A stretch of DNA of 64,000 nt from positions 248,001 through 312,000 of the forward strand of contig NZ_JAFKCW010000001.1 in assembly GCF_017254835.1 (NCBI RefSeq). Direction: 5' to 3'. Of this stretch, positions 16,565 to 25,875 are shown piece by piece. Position 1 is the first letter of the stretch. Each line of letters starts with the position of its first letter. A model generated the notes under the pieces. That model was not told the origin of the DNA, searched no databases, and saw only the letters and a list, made by a program, of their open reading frames with translations. A program made the translations under genes and the position numbers. The stretch comes from Algoriphagus aestuariicola. Its GTDB lineage: Bacteria; Bacteroidota; Bacteroidia; Cytophagales; Cyclobacteriaceae.

Positions 16565-17183
16565 ATTTATCAGGCTTTACCAAGAAAATCCCGACCCGCG
16601 GCGTGTGCAGCAGGTGGTTAACGTGCTGCGAAACGGCGGCGTAATCATCTATCCTACCGATACGGTCTATGGGATGGGCTGTGACATCACCAACCAGCGA
16701 GCTATCGAGCGCATCTGCAAGATCAAGGGAATCAACCCCAAAAAGCACAATTTCTCATTTATCTGTGCCGACCTGAGCAATATCGCCCAGTACACTCGGG
16801 TGATTGACAAGCCAGTGTTCAAGATGATGAAAAAGGCCTTTCCCGGGCCGTTTACTTTTATCCTTGAAGCGAGTACGCAAGTCCCCAAAATCCTGCACAG
16901 CAATAAGAAGACAGTTGGGATACGCGTACCAAACCACGGTGTGCCCCGCGCGATAGTCGAGGAGCTCGGGCAGCCTATCCTTTCCACCTCCATCCATGAC
17001 GAAGACGAAGTAGTCGAATATTCGACCGATCCCGAACTGATCTATGAGAAATACCAAAACCTCGTCGATCTGGTAATAGATGGGGGCTATGGGGCCAATG
17101 TAGCTTCCACCGTGCTAGACTGTACCGGCGAGGAAGTGGTCGTAGTCAGGGAAGGCTTGGGAAATATGGATGATCTGATCTGA
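16557..17183 (+). CDS. L-threonylcarbamoyladenylate synthase (Sua5/YciO/YrdC family)
   Basis: 208 residues from ATG 16557, a YrdC-domain protein without the C-terminal Sua5 extension. Diagnostic segments: VLRNGGVIIYPTDTVYGMGCDI, ICKIKGINPKKHNFSFIC, PGPFTFILEAS, KKTVGIRVPNH. The enzyme would make threonylcarbamoyl-AMP from Thr, bicarbonate and ATP for tRNA t6A37, to be transferred by TsaD, encoded at 41.9 kb. The KxxxxxxS/K pattern and the H in SFIC-D are as in YciO/YrdC. YciO-type paralogues have uncertain activity, so the exact role is inferred. Confidence 0.88.
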   Translation: MAEFIRLYQENPDPRRVQQVVNVLRNGGVIIYPTDTVYGMGCDITNQRAIERICKIKGINPKKHNFSFICADLSNIAQYTRVIDKPVFKMMKKAFPGPFTFILEASTQVPKILHSNKKTVGIRVPNHGVPRAIVEELGQPILSTSIHDEDEVVEYSTDPELIYEKYQNLVDLVIDGGYGANVASTVLDCTGEEVVVVREGLGNMDDLI

Positions 17184-17243
17184 AAAGCCCAGGTTCTCCG
17201 AATTTCCATCACAATTCATTATCAATTCAATAAGTATTTTCCG

Positions 17244-17867
17244 TTGAGCAAAATTGCCATAGACCTGCACTACCTTCCGAACTTGGAATTTTTTGCCGCC
17301 ATAGCCGAAGCGGAGGAACTGTTGGTCTTCCCTAGGGATCGCTATCAGCGCCAATCCTACCTAAATAGAACGCGGATACGCCTAGCCAACAAGGTCGAGA
17401 CGCTCAGCATTCCCATCGTTGGCAGAAGGCCCCGCATACCCCTGGAGGAGGTCAAAATCGACTACAGCCAAAAGTGGCAGGCCATTCACCTCCGAGGCAT
17501 TCAAAGTGCCTATGGAAAGGCGCCGTTCTTTGAGTATTTCTTTCCCTATTTTCAGGAGATTTTTGAGTCTGGAGAGGAAAGTTTATTGAGCCTTAATCAA
17601 AGATTTCTGACAGTATGTCTGAAACTGCTCCGCTCGTCTGCCAGAATTGCTATTGCTTCCGAGGAAAAAATACCTGATGGAGTTCGTGATATAAGAGGCC
17701 AAATTGAGCCTGGAAGGCCTTTTTCGGAGAGAGTCTTTTACCAGCCTGTGCCCTACACTCAACTCTTTGGCGTAGACTTTGAGCCAAACTTGGGCATTCT
17801 GGATTTGTTGTTTTGTACAGGACCCGAGGCGGAAAAAATCCTCCGGGAATCGGTAAAAAAACAATGA
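17244..17867 (+). CDS. WbqC family protein
   Basis: 207 residues from a TTG start at 17244; no upstream ATG is in frame. WbqC-like motifs: ID-LHYLPNLEFFAAIAEAEELLVFPRDRYQRQSY and NRTRI--ANKVETLSIPIVG, followed by the YSQKWQAIHLRGIQSAYGKAPFFEYFF helix segment and GVDFEPNLGILDLLF near the end. WbqC members occur in polysaccharide clusters of Pseudomonas and Bacteroidota and may act in sugar modification, but no activity is established. Cytoplasmic. Lies between the t6A enzyme gene and clpC. Confidence 0.85.
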   Translation: MSKIAIDLHYLPNLEFFAAIAEAEELLVFPRDRYQRQSYLNRTRIRLANKVETLSIPIVGRRPRIPLEEVKIDYSQKWQAIHLRGIQSAYGKAPFFEYFFPYFQEIFESGEESLLSLNQRFLTVCLKLLRSSARIAIASEEKIPDGVRDIRGQIEPGRPFSERVFYQPVPYTQLFGVDFEPNLGILDLLFCTGPEAEKILRESVKKQ

Positions 17868-17948
17868 ACAATACTTAAAAGGATTGTGTTTCTAAAACAA
17901 ATTCGGTAACATACGTACAGGTTTATTATATAATCAGAAAGGAATTAA

Positions 17949-20486
17949 ATGGAAGCGAAATTTTCGAATAGAGTCAAAGAGGTGATCTCTCTCAGCCGCG
18001 AAGAAGCGCTTCGCTTGGGACATGATTACATCGGGACAGAGCACCTCTTGCTTGGGATGATTCGTGAGGGAGAAGGTGTAGCTGTTTCCATTCTTAAAAA
18101 AATGGGCGTGCCTCTGGATGAGCTGCGCAATGCAATCGAGCGGGCTGTGAAAGGCACTGCCAACCACAACGTGAAAAATATGGCCAACATCCCCCTGACT
18201 AGACAGTCGGAGAAGGTGTTGAAGATCACTTATCTTGAAGCGAAGATTTTCAAAAGTCAACTCATCGGGACTGAGCACCTGCTGCTGTCTATCCTGAGAG
18301 ACGAAGACAATATTGCGACGCAGATTTTGAATAAGTTTGAAGTCAATTACGATTCTGTAAAGGAGATGCTGGAGATGCAATCTGATGCAGGGCCTAGCCC
18401 ACGCGCTAAGGCTGAAGCCGAAGACGGTGATGACGACGGTTCCAAATTGTTTGGCTCCTCGGGGAGCGGGTCTGGTGGGCAGGCCAAGCCAGGCGCTGAA
18501 AAATCCAGAACTCCGGTTTTGGATAATTTCGGCCGAGATCTGACCAAGATGGCGGAAGACGATAAGTTGGATCCTATTATTGGTAGGGAGAAAGAGATTG
18601 AGCGCGTAGCGCAGATTCTTTCCCGACGAAAGAAGAATAACCCCATCCTTATCGGTGAACCCGGTGTAGGAAAAACTGCCATTGCTGAAGGTCTAGCTCT
18701 GAGAATTGTTCAGAAAAAAGTGTCCCGGGTCTTGTTCAACAAGCGAGTGGTGACCTTGGACTTGGCTTCTTTGGTAGCGGGTACAAAATACCGTGGACAG
18801 TTTGAGGAGCGTATGAAAGCCGTGATGAACGAGCTGGAGAAATCTCCAAACGTGATCCTCTTCATAGACGAGCTACATACGATTGTTGGCGCTGGTGGTG
18901 CTTCCGGTTCTTTGGATGCTTCCAACATGTTCAAGCCGGCTTTGGCCCGTGGAGAAATCCAATGCATCGGTGCCACCACGTTGGATGAATATCGTCAATA
19001 CATCGAGAAAGACGGAGCTTTGGCCCGTAGATTCCAGATGGTGATGGTGGATGCAACCTCCCCTGAGGAGACCATCCAAATCCTGAACAACATCAAGGAC
19101 AAATACGAAGATCACCACAATGTGATCTACACACCTGCGGCTATTGAGGCTTGCGTGAAACTCTCTGACAGATACATCTCAGACCGTTTCCTTCCCGATA
19201 AGGCTATTGATATTCTGGATGAAGCAGGGGCAAGAGTCCATATCAACAATATCCACGTACCTGAGGATATCCTTAAGCTCGAAGCCGAGGTTGAAAATAT
19301 CAAGGCGGAGAAGAACCGTGTGGTGAAATCTCAGAAATACGAAGAGGCAGCCCAGCTTCGCGATAAGGAGAAAAAACTCCTTGAGCAATTGGAAGCAGCC
19401 AAAAACCGCTGGGAGGATGAAAGCAAGTCCAAGCGCTTCACCGTGGAGGAAGACAACGTGGCCGAGGTAATAGCCATGATGACGGGAATTCCCGCTAAAC
19501 GTATCGCCCAAAATGAAGGTGCCAAATTGCTCAACATGAATGAAGAGCTAGGCGGCAAAGTCATTGGTCAGGAGGAAGCCATCAAGAAATTAACCAAAGC
19601 AATCCAGCGAACGCGAGTGGGCTTGAAAGATCCTAAAAAACCTATCGGTTCTTTTATCTTCTTGGGTCCAACTGGGGTAGGTAAGACTGAGTTGGCGAAG
19701 ATGCTGGCAACCTACCTGTTTGACAAGGAGGATTCTCTGATCCGAATAGACATGTCTGAGTACATGGAGAAGTTCTCCGTATCCAGACTCGTAGGAGCGC
19801 CTCCAGGTTACGTGGGTTATGAAGAAGGCGGACAGCTGACCGAGAAAGTCAGAAGAAAGCCTTACTCTGTGGTCTTGTTGGATGAGATTGAAAAAGCTCA
19901 CCCGGATGTATTCAATATCCTCTTGCAGGTTTTGGATGACGGTATTCTTACCGATGGTTTGGGTAGAAGAGTGGATTTCCGAAATACGATCATCATCATG
20001 ACGTCCAATATTGGCGTGCGTGACCTGAAGGACTTTGGAGCGGGAATCGGTTTTGCGAACAGAGCAAAGGCTGAAGGAATTGATGACATCATGAAGTCTA
20101 CCATCCAGTCTGCTTTGAAGAAAGCATTTAGCCCCGAATTCCTCAACAGACTCGATGACGTGGTAGTATTCAATTCGCTGAGCAAAGAACATATCTTCAA
20201 GATTATCGACATCAGTTTGGGTAAGCTATTCCGAAGAATTACTGACTTGGGATACAAGATCGAACTGACCGACAAGGCAAAGGATTTCTTGGCAGAAAAA
20301 GGCTACGATCAGCAGTATGGTGCCCGTCCGCTCAACCGCGCCATTCAGAAGTATCTGGAGGACGCCATCGCAGAGGAAATTCTCAAAGGTGACCTTACCG
20401 AAGGCGACGTCATTACCGCTGATTACAGTGGTGAAGGTACAGAGCTTTCCATCGCGGTGACCAAAAAGGAAAAGGCAGAAGAATAA
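17949..20486 (+). CDS. clpC: ATP-dependent Clp protease ATPase subunit ClpC
   Basis: 845 residues. Two Clp_N repeats at about 1-145 ([37 protein letters not shown]), a flexible acidic linker, AAA+ domain 1 with Walker A GEPGVGKT at about 236, a UVR-type coiled middle at about 425-475 ([18 protein letters not shown]), AAA+ domain 2 with Walker A GPTGVGKT at about 573, and the C-terminal ClpB_D2 domain. A hexameric unfoldase feeding ClpP, for general protein quality control and regulated proteolysis. clpP is not in the window. A strong terminator follows. Confidence 0.97.
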   Translation: MEAKFSNRVKEVISLSREEALRLGHDYIGTEHLLLGMIREGEGVAVSILKKMGVPLDELRNAIERAVKGTANHNVKNMANIPLTRQSEKVLKITYLEAKIFKSQLIGTEHLLLSILRDEDNIATQILNKFEVNYDSVKEMLEMQSDAGPSPRAKAEAEDGDDDGSKLFGSSGSGSGGQAKPGAEKSRTPVLDNFGRDLTKMAEDDKLDPIIGREKEIERVAQILSRRKKNNPILIGEPGVGKTAIAEGLALRIVQKKVSRVLFNKRVVTLDLASLVAGTKYRGQFEERMKAVMNELEKSPNVILFIDELHTIVGAGGASGSLDASNMFKPALARGEIQCIGATTLDEYRQYIEKDGALARRFQMVMVDATSPEETIQILNNIKDKYEDHHNVIYTPAAIEACVKLSDRYISDRFLPDKAIDILDEAGARVHINNIHVPEDILKLEAEVENIKAEKNRVVKSQKYEEAAQLRDKEKKLLEQLEAAKNRWEDESKSKRFTVEEDNVAEVIAMMTGIPAKRIAQNEGAKLLNMNEELGGKVIGQEEAIKKLTKAIQRTRVGLKDPKKPIGSFIFLGPTGVGKTELAKMLATYLFDKEDSLIRIDMSEYMEKFSVSRLVGAPPGYVGYEEGGQLTEKVRRKPYSVVLLDEIEKAHPDVFNILLQVLDDGILTDGLGRRVDFRNTIIIMTSNIGVRDLKDFGAGIGFANRAKAEGIDDIMKSTIQSALKKAFSPEFLNRLDDVVVFNSLSKEHIFKIIDISLGKLFRRITDLGYKIELTDKAKDFLAEKGYDQQYGARPLNRAIQKYLEDAIAEEILKGDLTEGDVITADYSGEGTELSIAVTKKEKAEE

Positions 20487-20509
20487 AAATTAGGTGAAAT
20501 AAAAATGGG

Positions 20510-20542
20510 AGCTCCTGAGACCTTTGGTTTCAGGGGCTTTTT
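20510..20542 (+). terminator. intrinsic terminator of clpC
   Basis: AGCTCCTGAGACC (20510-20522) pairs with GGTTTCAGGGGCT (20526-20538) over 13 bp with a 3-nt loop and is followed by TTTTT. It lies 24 nt after the clpC stop. Confidence 0.9.
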
Positions 20543-20585
20543 CGTTTTTCATAGAAATGCAAGTCTAGAAGCTTATCCTTGTTCT

Positions 20586-20837
20586 CTATGCTATCTTGAT
20601 GTCAGCGGCCAGCATTCTTTGCTTCAGTTCTTCCATCGTACCCTTGTATTCCCAATACATCACCCGCTCGTGGGAGGATTTCACTAAGATATATTTTTCA
20701 CTGATGGACTGGATGCGGTCGATTGCGACGATCTTTTTTACAAAATCATCCTCTTTGTAAACTTCTTCGATCTCTTTGTTTTCCGCGGTATAGCCATGGA
20801 CAATAATGCCCAGTTTTACTTCTAGTTCGATAAACAT
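20586..20837 (-). CDS. small hypothetical protein
   Basis: 83 residues from ATG 20837. Composition is protein-like, with alternating strands (FIELEVKLGIIVHGY; DFVKKIVAIDRIQSISEKYILVKSS) and a C-terminal helix (MEELKQRMLAADIKIA). The arrangement resembles small beta-barrel plus helix proteins of the FlbD-like type, a weak likeness only. No membrane segment or Cys motif. It lies downstream of the HNH gene on the minus strand. Function unknown. Confidence 0.55.
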   Translation of the reverse strand: MFIELEVKLGIIVHGYTAENKEIEEVYKEDDFVKKIVAIDRIQSISEKYILVKSSHERVMYWEYKGTMEELKQRMLAADIKIA

Positions 20838-20892
20838 TTGATAGATTTTAACTGCTTTTGTTCTGTGCTTAAATTTGTTGCGAAAGGTATAA

Positions 20893-21213
20893 CTAAATTT
20901 TGTTGTTTTGAGATAGATGAATCTCTACTATCGTCGCAACGCTGTCCTTTGTAATTCCTTTTCTTAAGCAATATGGGCATTCCAGCCAGTGTTTGAGAAG
21001 TTTTGAGCCCTTGCTTGAGTTGCAGGAGCGGCAGCAAAGAGCAATATTATCCGAATTATTCAACTTGACGTCATTGACAATGTGTTCCCAAGTCGCTCTT
21101 GTTTTATGGGTTTGAGCTGAATTGGTAAATGAAGTTCCACAATAAACGCAACTCAGGTCTCTTTCGCGCACCTGAGTTTCTACATCTTTTGGAATACCCC
21201 ATCGGTTGCCCAT
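20893..21213 (-). CDS. HNH endonuclease, small stand-alone
   Basis: 106 residues from ATG 21213. An HNH core with CVYCG at about 22-26, EH (WEHI) at about 43, and CCRSCNSSKG at about 59-68 supplies two zinc-binding Cys pairs and the metal-binding His. A third Cys pair (CPYC) lies near residue 80. Such free-standing HNH proteins are common in Bacteroidota, can act as nickases or in DNA repair, and are not necessarily mobile. It is followed by the small protein on the minus strand and preceded by a lipoprotein gene 17 nt upstream. Confidence 0.85.
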   Translation of the reverse strand: MGNRWGIPKDVETQVRERDLSCVYCGTSFTNSAQTHKTRATWEHIVNDVKLNNSDNIALCCRSCNSSKGSKLLKHWLECPYCLRKGITKDSVATIVEIHLSQNNKI

Positions 21214-21230
21214 TTTTTTGGATTGTGTTT

Positions 21231-21695
21231 TCAGAAGACAGCCTGGTAGTTCACCTCAATATCCAGTAGCGTCCACTCATTTTCCTTCACCGTCACCGGC
21301 TGTACATTCCCTTCCCCGTCAAAAATATTGGCAAACAAGCCGTCTTCCTCAACCACGAACACGGAATAGCGGCCCGGGCTGAGTTGAACTGAATATTTCC
21401 CGTTTTCGTCAGTTTGGACTTCGGTAAGGGGCTTTTCGGCAATGGCGGTATAGAGTCCTTGTTCGACTTTTAGATCTTCAAACTGGATCAGTGGATAGAT
21501 CCGTAAAGTTCTCTGGATCGGTTTCGCAGCTGGTCTTTCATCTGGATTTTCAGTGTCGGTAATCGTCGGCATTTGGTTACCTTCCAGCCATGTGATCGTT
21601 CCGGTGATGCCCTGGCCTTCAGGCTTGTAGGGTTTGCAGCTTTGGAAGGTAAGGGCAGTGAAAAAGAATGCGAGGACAAAGAATAGCCTATTCAT
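21231..21695 (-). CDS. lipoprotein with carboxypeptidase-regulatory-like beta domain
   Basis: 154 residues from ATG 21695. Lipoprotein signal ending in TFQSC (Cys20). The mature part holds a strand-rich CarboxypepD_reg/SpaA-like fold (ITGTITWLEGNQMPTI, TDENGKYSVQLSPGRYSVFVVEEDG, EWTLLDIEVNYQAVF). This GXITGXIXW plus DENGKYSVQLSPGRYSVF layout is typical of Bacteroidota lipoproteins involved in cell-surface adhesion. It follows the metallo-beta-lactamase gene by 19 nt, so both are probably co-transcribed. Role unknown. Confidence 0.75.
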   Translation of the reverse strand: MNRLFFVLAFFFTALTFQSCKPYKPEGQGITGTITWLEGNQMPTITDTENPDERPAAKPIQRTLRIYPLIQFEDLKVEQGLYTAIAEKPLTEVQTDENGKYSVQLSPGRYSVFVVEEDGLFANIFDGEGNVQPVTVKENEWTLLDIEVNYQAVF

Positions 21696-21714
21696 ACAGT
21701 AGGATCGTTTAGTT

Positions 21715-23115
21715 CTAGATTCCTTCGAATAGCACAAATGATTCCAAGTATTGCGGAATCACCGTATTCCAGCCCAATTCTTCTTTCAATTTAAAGGATA
21801 GGGCCTCCGCGCTTTCCGTCTCTCCATGCACGATGAAGACCCGCTTAGGGCTGTCGCTAAAGCCCTCCGCCCAAGCCATCAACTCGCTCTGGTCAGCGTG
21901 AGCAGAAAGTCCTTCGATGTGATAGACTTTTGCCTTGACCGAAATATCAGACCCATAGATTCTTAAGGTAGGCGCGGCGTCCAAGAGGCTTCTACCCCGG
22001 GTGCCCTCAGCCTGAAAGCCTACCATGATCACTCCATTTCTCTCATCCGGGAGGCGATGAAAAAGGTGATGTAACACCCGCCCGCCTGTTGCCATTCCAC
22101 TAGCGGAGATGATGATTGCTTTTCCCCGAAATTCATTTAGGGCTACGGATTGCTCCTGCTTTTGGACATAGTGGAGTTGGGGATGCCGGAAAGCGTGCTC
22201 AGGCTCTTCCTCTAGCATGGCTGAAAGCCTATGGTCGGTGTGAAAGTCCAAGTAGAGCTTGGTTGTTTCTATCGCCATGGGGCTGTCCAAAAAGATCGGC
22301 GTTTTGGGGATCTTGCCCTTTTCCATCAGTTGGTACAGATGATAGAGCAAGAGTTGGGTTCTGCCCACAGCAAATGCGGGAATCACGACTAGCCCTCCGC
22401 GATCGAAAGTGTCCCGTATTGCTCGGGCAAGCTCTTCTTCAGGCTTGTTTGTTGGGGCATTTCGGTCGCCATAGGTCGATTCCATCCAAAGGATATCGGC
22501 TTTGGGAATAAGGGTGGGAGGGAAGAGTAAAGGGTCGTTGAAGCGGCCAAGGTCGCCGGAAAAGATCAGTCTCTTGGTTTGTGAGTCCCCTTTGATCACA
22601 ATCTTTACGATGGCAGCTCCGAGGATATGGCCAGCATGAAAGTAGGTCAAATCTACTCCTGGATGGATAGAAGTGGGCTTGTCAAAAGGCTGGGGCACAA
22701 ACAAAGGAAAGACGGCTTCCGCATCATCCATGGTATACAGAGGCTGAGGAATTTCGTGGCGGGAGTAGCCCTTTTTGCGGGCAAATTCGGCTTCTTCCTC
22801 CTGAAGCTTACCCGAGTCAAGGAGCAGGATTTTGGCGAGTTCAGCAGTGGCCTCAGTACAATAAATCGGTCCTTTGAAACCCTGTTTGACCAGCTTGGGC
22901 AAGTAGCCGATGTGGTCCAGATGGGCATGGGTGAGTACTACAGCTTCCAATTGATTCAGAGCCATCGGAAAGTCATCCCAGTTTCTTTCCCTGAGCTCTT
23001 TTGGTCCCTGAAAAAGTCCGCAGTCGACCAAGAACTCATAGTTTCCGAGGTCAATCAGATATTTGGAACCCGTGACGGCGCCTGCTCCGCCGAGAAATTT
23101 TACCGTGACATTCAT
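21715..23115 (-). CDS. metallo-beta-lactamase fold RNA metallo-hydrolase (CPSF/beta-CASP)
   Basis: 466 residues from ATG 23115. Motif HAHLDHIG at residues 63-70 supplies the first zinc ligands, with further ligands at FHAGHILGAAIV (about 160) and the sites ESTYGDR and SAHADQSELMAW. The beta-CASP insert (VVIPAFAVGRTQLLLYHL; PIFLDSPMAIETTKLY; IIISASGMATGGRVLHHL) assigns it to the RNase J/CPSF73-related group. A probable nucleolytic or RNA-processing enzyme, cytoplasmic. The gene lies 42 nt beyond a terminator closing the PspC transcript. Confidence 0.93.
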   Translation of the reverse strand: MNVTVKFLGGAGAVTGSKYLIDLGNYEFLVDCGLFQGPKELRERNWDDFPMALNQLEAVVLTHAHLDHIGYLPKLVKQGFKGPIYCTEATAELAKILLLDSGKLQEEEAEFARKKGYSRHEIPQPLYTMDDAEAVFPLFVPQPFDKPTSIHPGVDLTYFHAGHILGAAIVKIVIKGDSQTKRLIFSGDLGRFNDPLLFPPTLIPKADILWMESTYGDRNAPTNKPEEELARAIRDTFDRGGLVVIPAFAVGRTQLLLYHLYQLMEKGKIPKTPIFLDSPMAIETTKLYLDFHTDHRLSAMLEEEPEHAFRHPQLHYVQKQEQSVALNEFRGKAIIISASGMATGGRVLHHLFHRLPDERNGVIMVGFQAEGTRGRSLLDAAPTLRIYGSDISVKAKVYHIEGLSAHADQSELMAWAEGFSDSPKRVFIVHGETESAEALSFKLKEELGWNTVIPQYLESFVLFEGI

Positions 23116-23142
23116 GTTAGTTTGGGTTTGAAAAATAAGTTA

Positions 23143-23173
23143 CAAAAAAAGAGACACCCGTGAAGGTGTCTCT
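23143..23173 (-). terminator. intrinsic terminator after the PspC gene
   Basis: AGAGACACC (23150-23158) and GGTGTCTCT (23165-23173) form a perfect 9-bp stem with a 6-nt loop. On the minus strand it is followed by a T run (23149-23143) and lies 25 nt after the PspC stop, separating it from the downstream metallo-hydrolase gene. Confidence 0.85.
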
Positions 23174-23197
23174 TTTTATCTACAATTGGGCCTGCGC

Positions 23198-25156
23198 TCA
23201 GTCTTTCATAAAATAGGAGTCGGCAAACTTGGCCCGGGAGCTACTGTCCAGTTGGGCTTTTTGCAGGGAGTCCAACTCCGCTTCATCTTCATCCCACTTA
23301 TCCCAGCCCTCGGAGTCGCCTTTTTCTCCGGGACAAGTCAAGCAGATCAGCCCTCCTTCGTTAAAAACCCAGACTGCTCCGGAGCTGACGTCTGAAGATC
23401 GGTAGCCATTGGCGTAGATGGTGTTTCTGAGAATATCCAGGAGAGATCTCTCCATGATGAAGGGGCGGTCATAAGGTACCTGAAGCGTTAGATTGACTTT
23501 TTGGTCACGGAATTGATCCACGCTGCTGATGTCAAAACCTTCGTTGAATGTCACCACGGAGTCCATCACGGTGTAGGAGTATTTGAATTTCTGGGCATTG
23601 GCAAGTGCTTCGGCCTTGGTTCTGCCTCTAGAGAAATACTCTTCCTGTAGGGTGACGATACTGTCTGCTTTGCCTTCTATCCTGAGATTGACATGGTTAA
23701 AGGTAGGCTCATCTTCCAAATTGTTGAGCGTAAGTACTAATGTGCCCGCAGAGACTGGCAGATTTGATTCGGTCTTGTACCAATTATCTTCCTTGAACTG
23801 CGCAATGATTTTCGGGATTTGGAAGATGGAGATTCCCACACACAGCAACCATAGTCCCAAGGCAACCAGTCCAAAGCGACCGCCAATCAGATTCTTTTGC
23901 GCCAGCACACTCAGGCCTAACAAAAGGATAATGATGCCCGGTATGATTACCAAGCCCATGCTGGAGATGACCAGCCACAGCGGTACCATATCGGTGAAAA
24001 GCTCGATTGGGAAATTGTCCATAAGCACGCGATAGTCTGCGTCTGTTACTCCAAAATAGGCAGCCAAAGCGATCAATGGCGTGATCGTCAGGGATAGACC
24101 GATAAAGAAGATAATGAGACCAAAGATGACCCGAATCACCGTGGCGATGAACTTTCCAAGGGGACCCAATGCCGATCCGATAGCGTCGATTACTTTTCCC
24201 AAAATGCGAAAAGGAGCCATCAGCAACCTTCTAGTTTGGGACTCAGGCGCCTGGGGGATGGGATTGATGCTTTCCTTGATCGTGGAGTCGATGCTGTCAA
24301 GGGTGATTTCTCCGCCCTTCATCTTGATACGCTCGGTGATGGAGCTGGCTACCGGAGTGATAATCCAGAGGATGAGGTAAATCAGGATTCCAGATCCGCC
24401 CGCGAAGGCCAGCAGCACAAATGCCAGTCGGACATAGACTACCTCTACGCCAAAATAGGCTCCCAGACCGCTGGATACGCCTCCCAATACTTTGTCATCG
24501 GGATTCCTGAAAAGCTTCTTGATTTTGGTGTCTTCCATCATTTCGTAGGATACTGGCAGGATGATCCACAGGACGATGTAGGCCACGATGGCGAAAAAGC
24601 CAAAGCTCAGGTTGACCCGGAAATTGTCAAACGGAAAGATGTCCAAAAATCCCGGACGGAAGTTGAGGTTGCCGCTGAAGAGCAGCAGGATGGCGATCAG
24701 TCGGGTCCAGAGCGGGTCGACGGAGAAATAGTTCGCAATGCCTGCGCAGACCCCGCCGAGGATTTTCTTGTTTTCTAGACGCTTGAGTTTTTTGTAGCCG
24801 CCAGACTCCGCACCGGGAGGGGCTACGTATTTGTAGAAGTCCTCCTGGGTGGATTCGCTGTCCTCCTTTAGGGCTTCTTCTTTGTCATCTTCCACAGCCG
24901 AAAAATCCGCGATGGTCCCCATCTTTTCGATGAGTTTATCCACGTTTTCGGCAGAGATGACCTGCTTGTTGTTTTTTAGATTGCTAAGAAATATCTCCGC
25001 GATGCGGTTTTCGATGTCGGAGATGATCTCATGGTTTTCCTTGTAGCTGGAAAAGTGCCTGTTGATGGCATCCAGGTACTTTCTCAAGGTGTCGTAGCCG
25101 TCCTCTTCAATGTGGAAGAGAATGCCGCTGATGTTGATGCTTATCGTCTTTTTCAT
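23198..25156 (-). CDS. PspC-domain membrane protein, two PspC modules
   Basis: 652 residues from ATG 25156. A soluble N-terminus (MKKTISINISGILFHIEED; about 1-100, with DNIRAEIF-like segments) precedes two PspC modules: KKILGGVCAGIANYFSVDP at about 130 and DDKVLGGVSSGLGAYFGVE at about 220, each with adjacent helices. Then come several membrane segments at about 320-450 and a C-terminal beta-rich region with a PspC-like GANGYRS motif. PspC proteins belong to the phage-shock envelope response; here they are predicted inner-membrane stress sensors or regulators. PadR lies 29 nt upstream, the usual Bacteroidota arrangement. Confidence 0.92.
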   Translation of the reverse strand: MKKTISINISGILFHIEEDGYDTLRKYLDAINRHFSSYKENHEIISDIENRIAEIFLSNLKNNKQVISAENVDKLIEKMGTIADFSAVEDDKEEALKEDSESTQEDFYKYVAPPGAESGGYKKLKRLENKKILGGVCAGIANYFSVDPLWTRLIAILLLFSGNLNFRPGFLDIFPFDNFRVNLSFGFFAIVAYIVLWIILPVSYEMMEDTKIKKLFRNPDDKVLGGVSSGLGAYFGVEVVYVRLAFVLLAFAGGSGILIYLILWIITPVASSITERIKMKGGEITLDSIDSTIKESINPIPQAPESQTRRLLMAPFRILGKVIDAIGSALGPLGKFIATVIRVIFGLIIFFIGLSLTITPLIALAAYFGVTDADYRVLMDNFPIELFTDMVPLWLVISSMGLVIIPGIIILLLGLSVLAQKNLIGGRFGLVALGLWLLCVGISIFQIPKIIAQFKEDNWYKTESNLPVSAGTLVLTLNNLEDEPTFNHVNLRIEGKADSIVTLQEEYFSRGRTKAEALANAQKFKYSYTVMDSVVTFNEGFDISSVDQFRDQKVNLTLQVPYDRPFIMERSLLDILRNTIYANGYRSSDVSSGAVWVFNEGGLICLTCPGEKGDSEGWDKWDEDEAELDSLQKAQLDSSSRAKFADSYFMKD

Positions 25157-25185
25157 GGTAAGTCTAGTTTAGGGTCGCTTCGGGA

Positions 25186-25515
25186 TCAATTCTTTGAGGT
25201 GATTTCATTGGTGGAATTGACCAGGGAAGCCCAGGTGTCTGACAGGGTGAGAAGGAAGCTTTTCCCTTCCTCAGTGATCGAGTAGTATTTCCGAGGTGGC
25301 CCAGCTTCGGATTCAACCCAACGATAAGTGACGAGTTCGGCGGATTTGAGCCGATTGAGCAGGGGGTAGAGGGTTCCTTCTACCACGATCATCTGAGCTT
25401 GGGTGAGCTCTTCGATCAGATCGGAAGTGTAGACCTCGCCCCGGGAGATGATGTGCAACACGCAAAACTCCAGGAGTCCTTTGCGCATTTGAATCTGTGT
25501 GTTGGCGACGTTCAT
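25186..25515 (-). CDS. PadR family transcriptional regulator
   Basis: 109 residues from ATG 25515; the longer frame upstream is not protein-like. The PadR winged helix: MRKGLLEFCVLHIISRGEVY, SDLIEELTQAQMIVVEGTLYPLLNRLKSAELV, with the wing YRWVESEAGPPRKYYSITEEG. The C-terminal helix is short, as in the compact PadR_sub1 group. Probably a repressor of the following PspC gene and of itself. It lies opposite the PorV-like gene in a divergent promoter region. Confidence 0.95.
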   Translation of the reverse strand: MNVANTQIQMRKGLLEFCVLHIISRGEVYTSDLIEELTQAQMIVVEGTLYPLLNRLKSAELVTYRWVESEAGPPRKYYSITEEGKSFLLTLSDTWASLVNSTNEITSKN

Positions 25516-25875
25516 GGTATGGTGATTAAGTGCCCTTGCCGAGCATGAGATACGTTTCACTTGCCCACCATAAAAGAAAAATAGTACCAAAGTTTTCCAA
25601 GCTACCTTGTATTGCATAATTCCTTGCCAAAGCGAGGCGATTGGTATGCCATAGTTCTGGTAAAAGGGCCTAATTCGCTCCAAAAAGGCGATTCTTGGAA
25701 TCGGCAAAAACGGGGATTTTTTTGGATGGGTTCTTCGGGAATTTTGGTCCGTTGCAGAAATGTCCATGTATGTGACATAAAAGTGTCCGAAGATGTACAG
25801 CAACGCTCCCTTAGTTCAATTAAAAATCGCAGGGAATGCAAGGGGTTTTTGAATTTGGATTATTTTGTCGAAGAA
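25516..25875. other. divergent promoter region between padR and porV-like gene
   Basis: About 360 nt with no supported gene; the overlapping ORF frames do not look protein-coding. It must hold promoters of both divergent transcripts. A PadR operator would be expected close to 25520-25560, but no clear dyad was identified by eye. Confidence 0.4.

Noticed and set aside
20893-21213. HNH nuclease genes (also 44168-44683) as signs of homing or mobile elements
   Set aside because: Both are free-standing chromosomal families with core neighbours; no terminal repeats, intron or phage genes are present.
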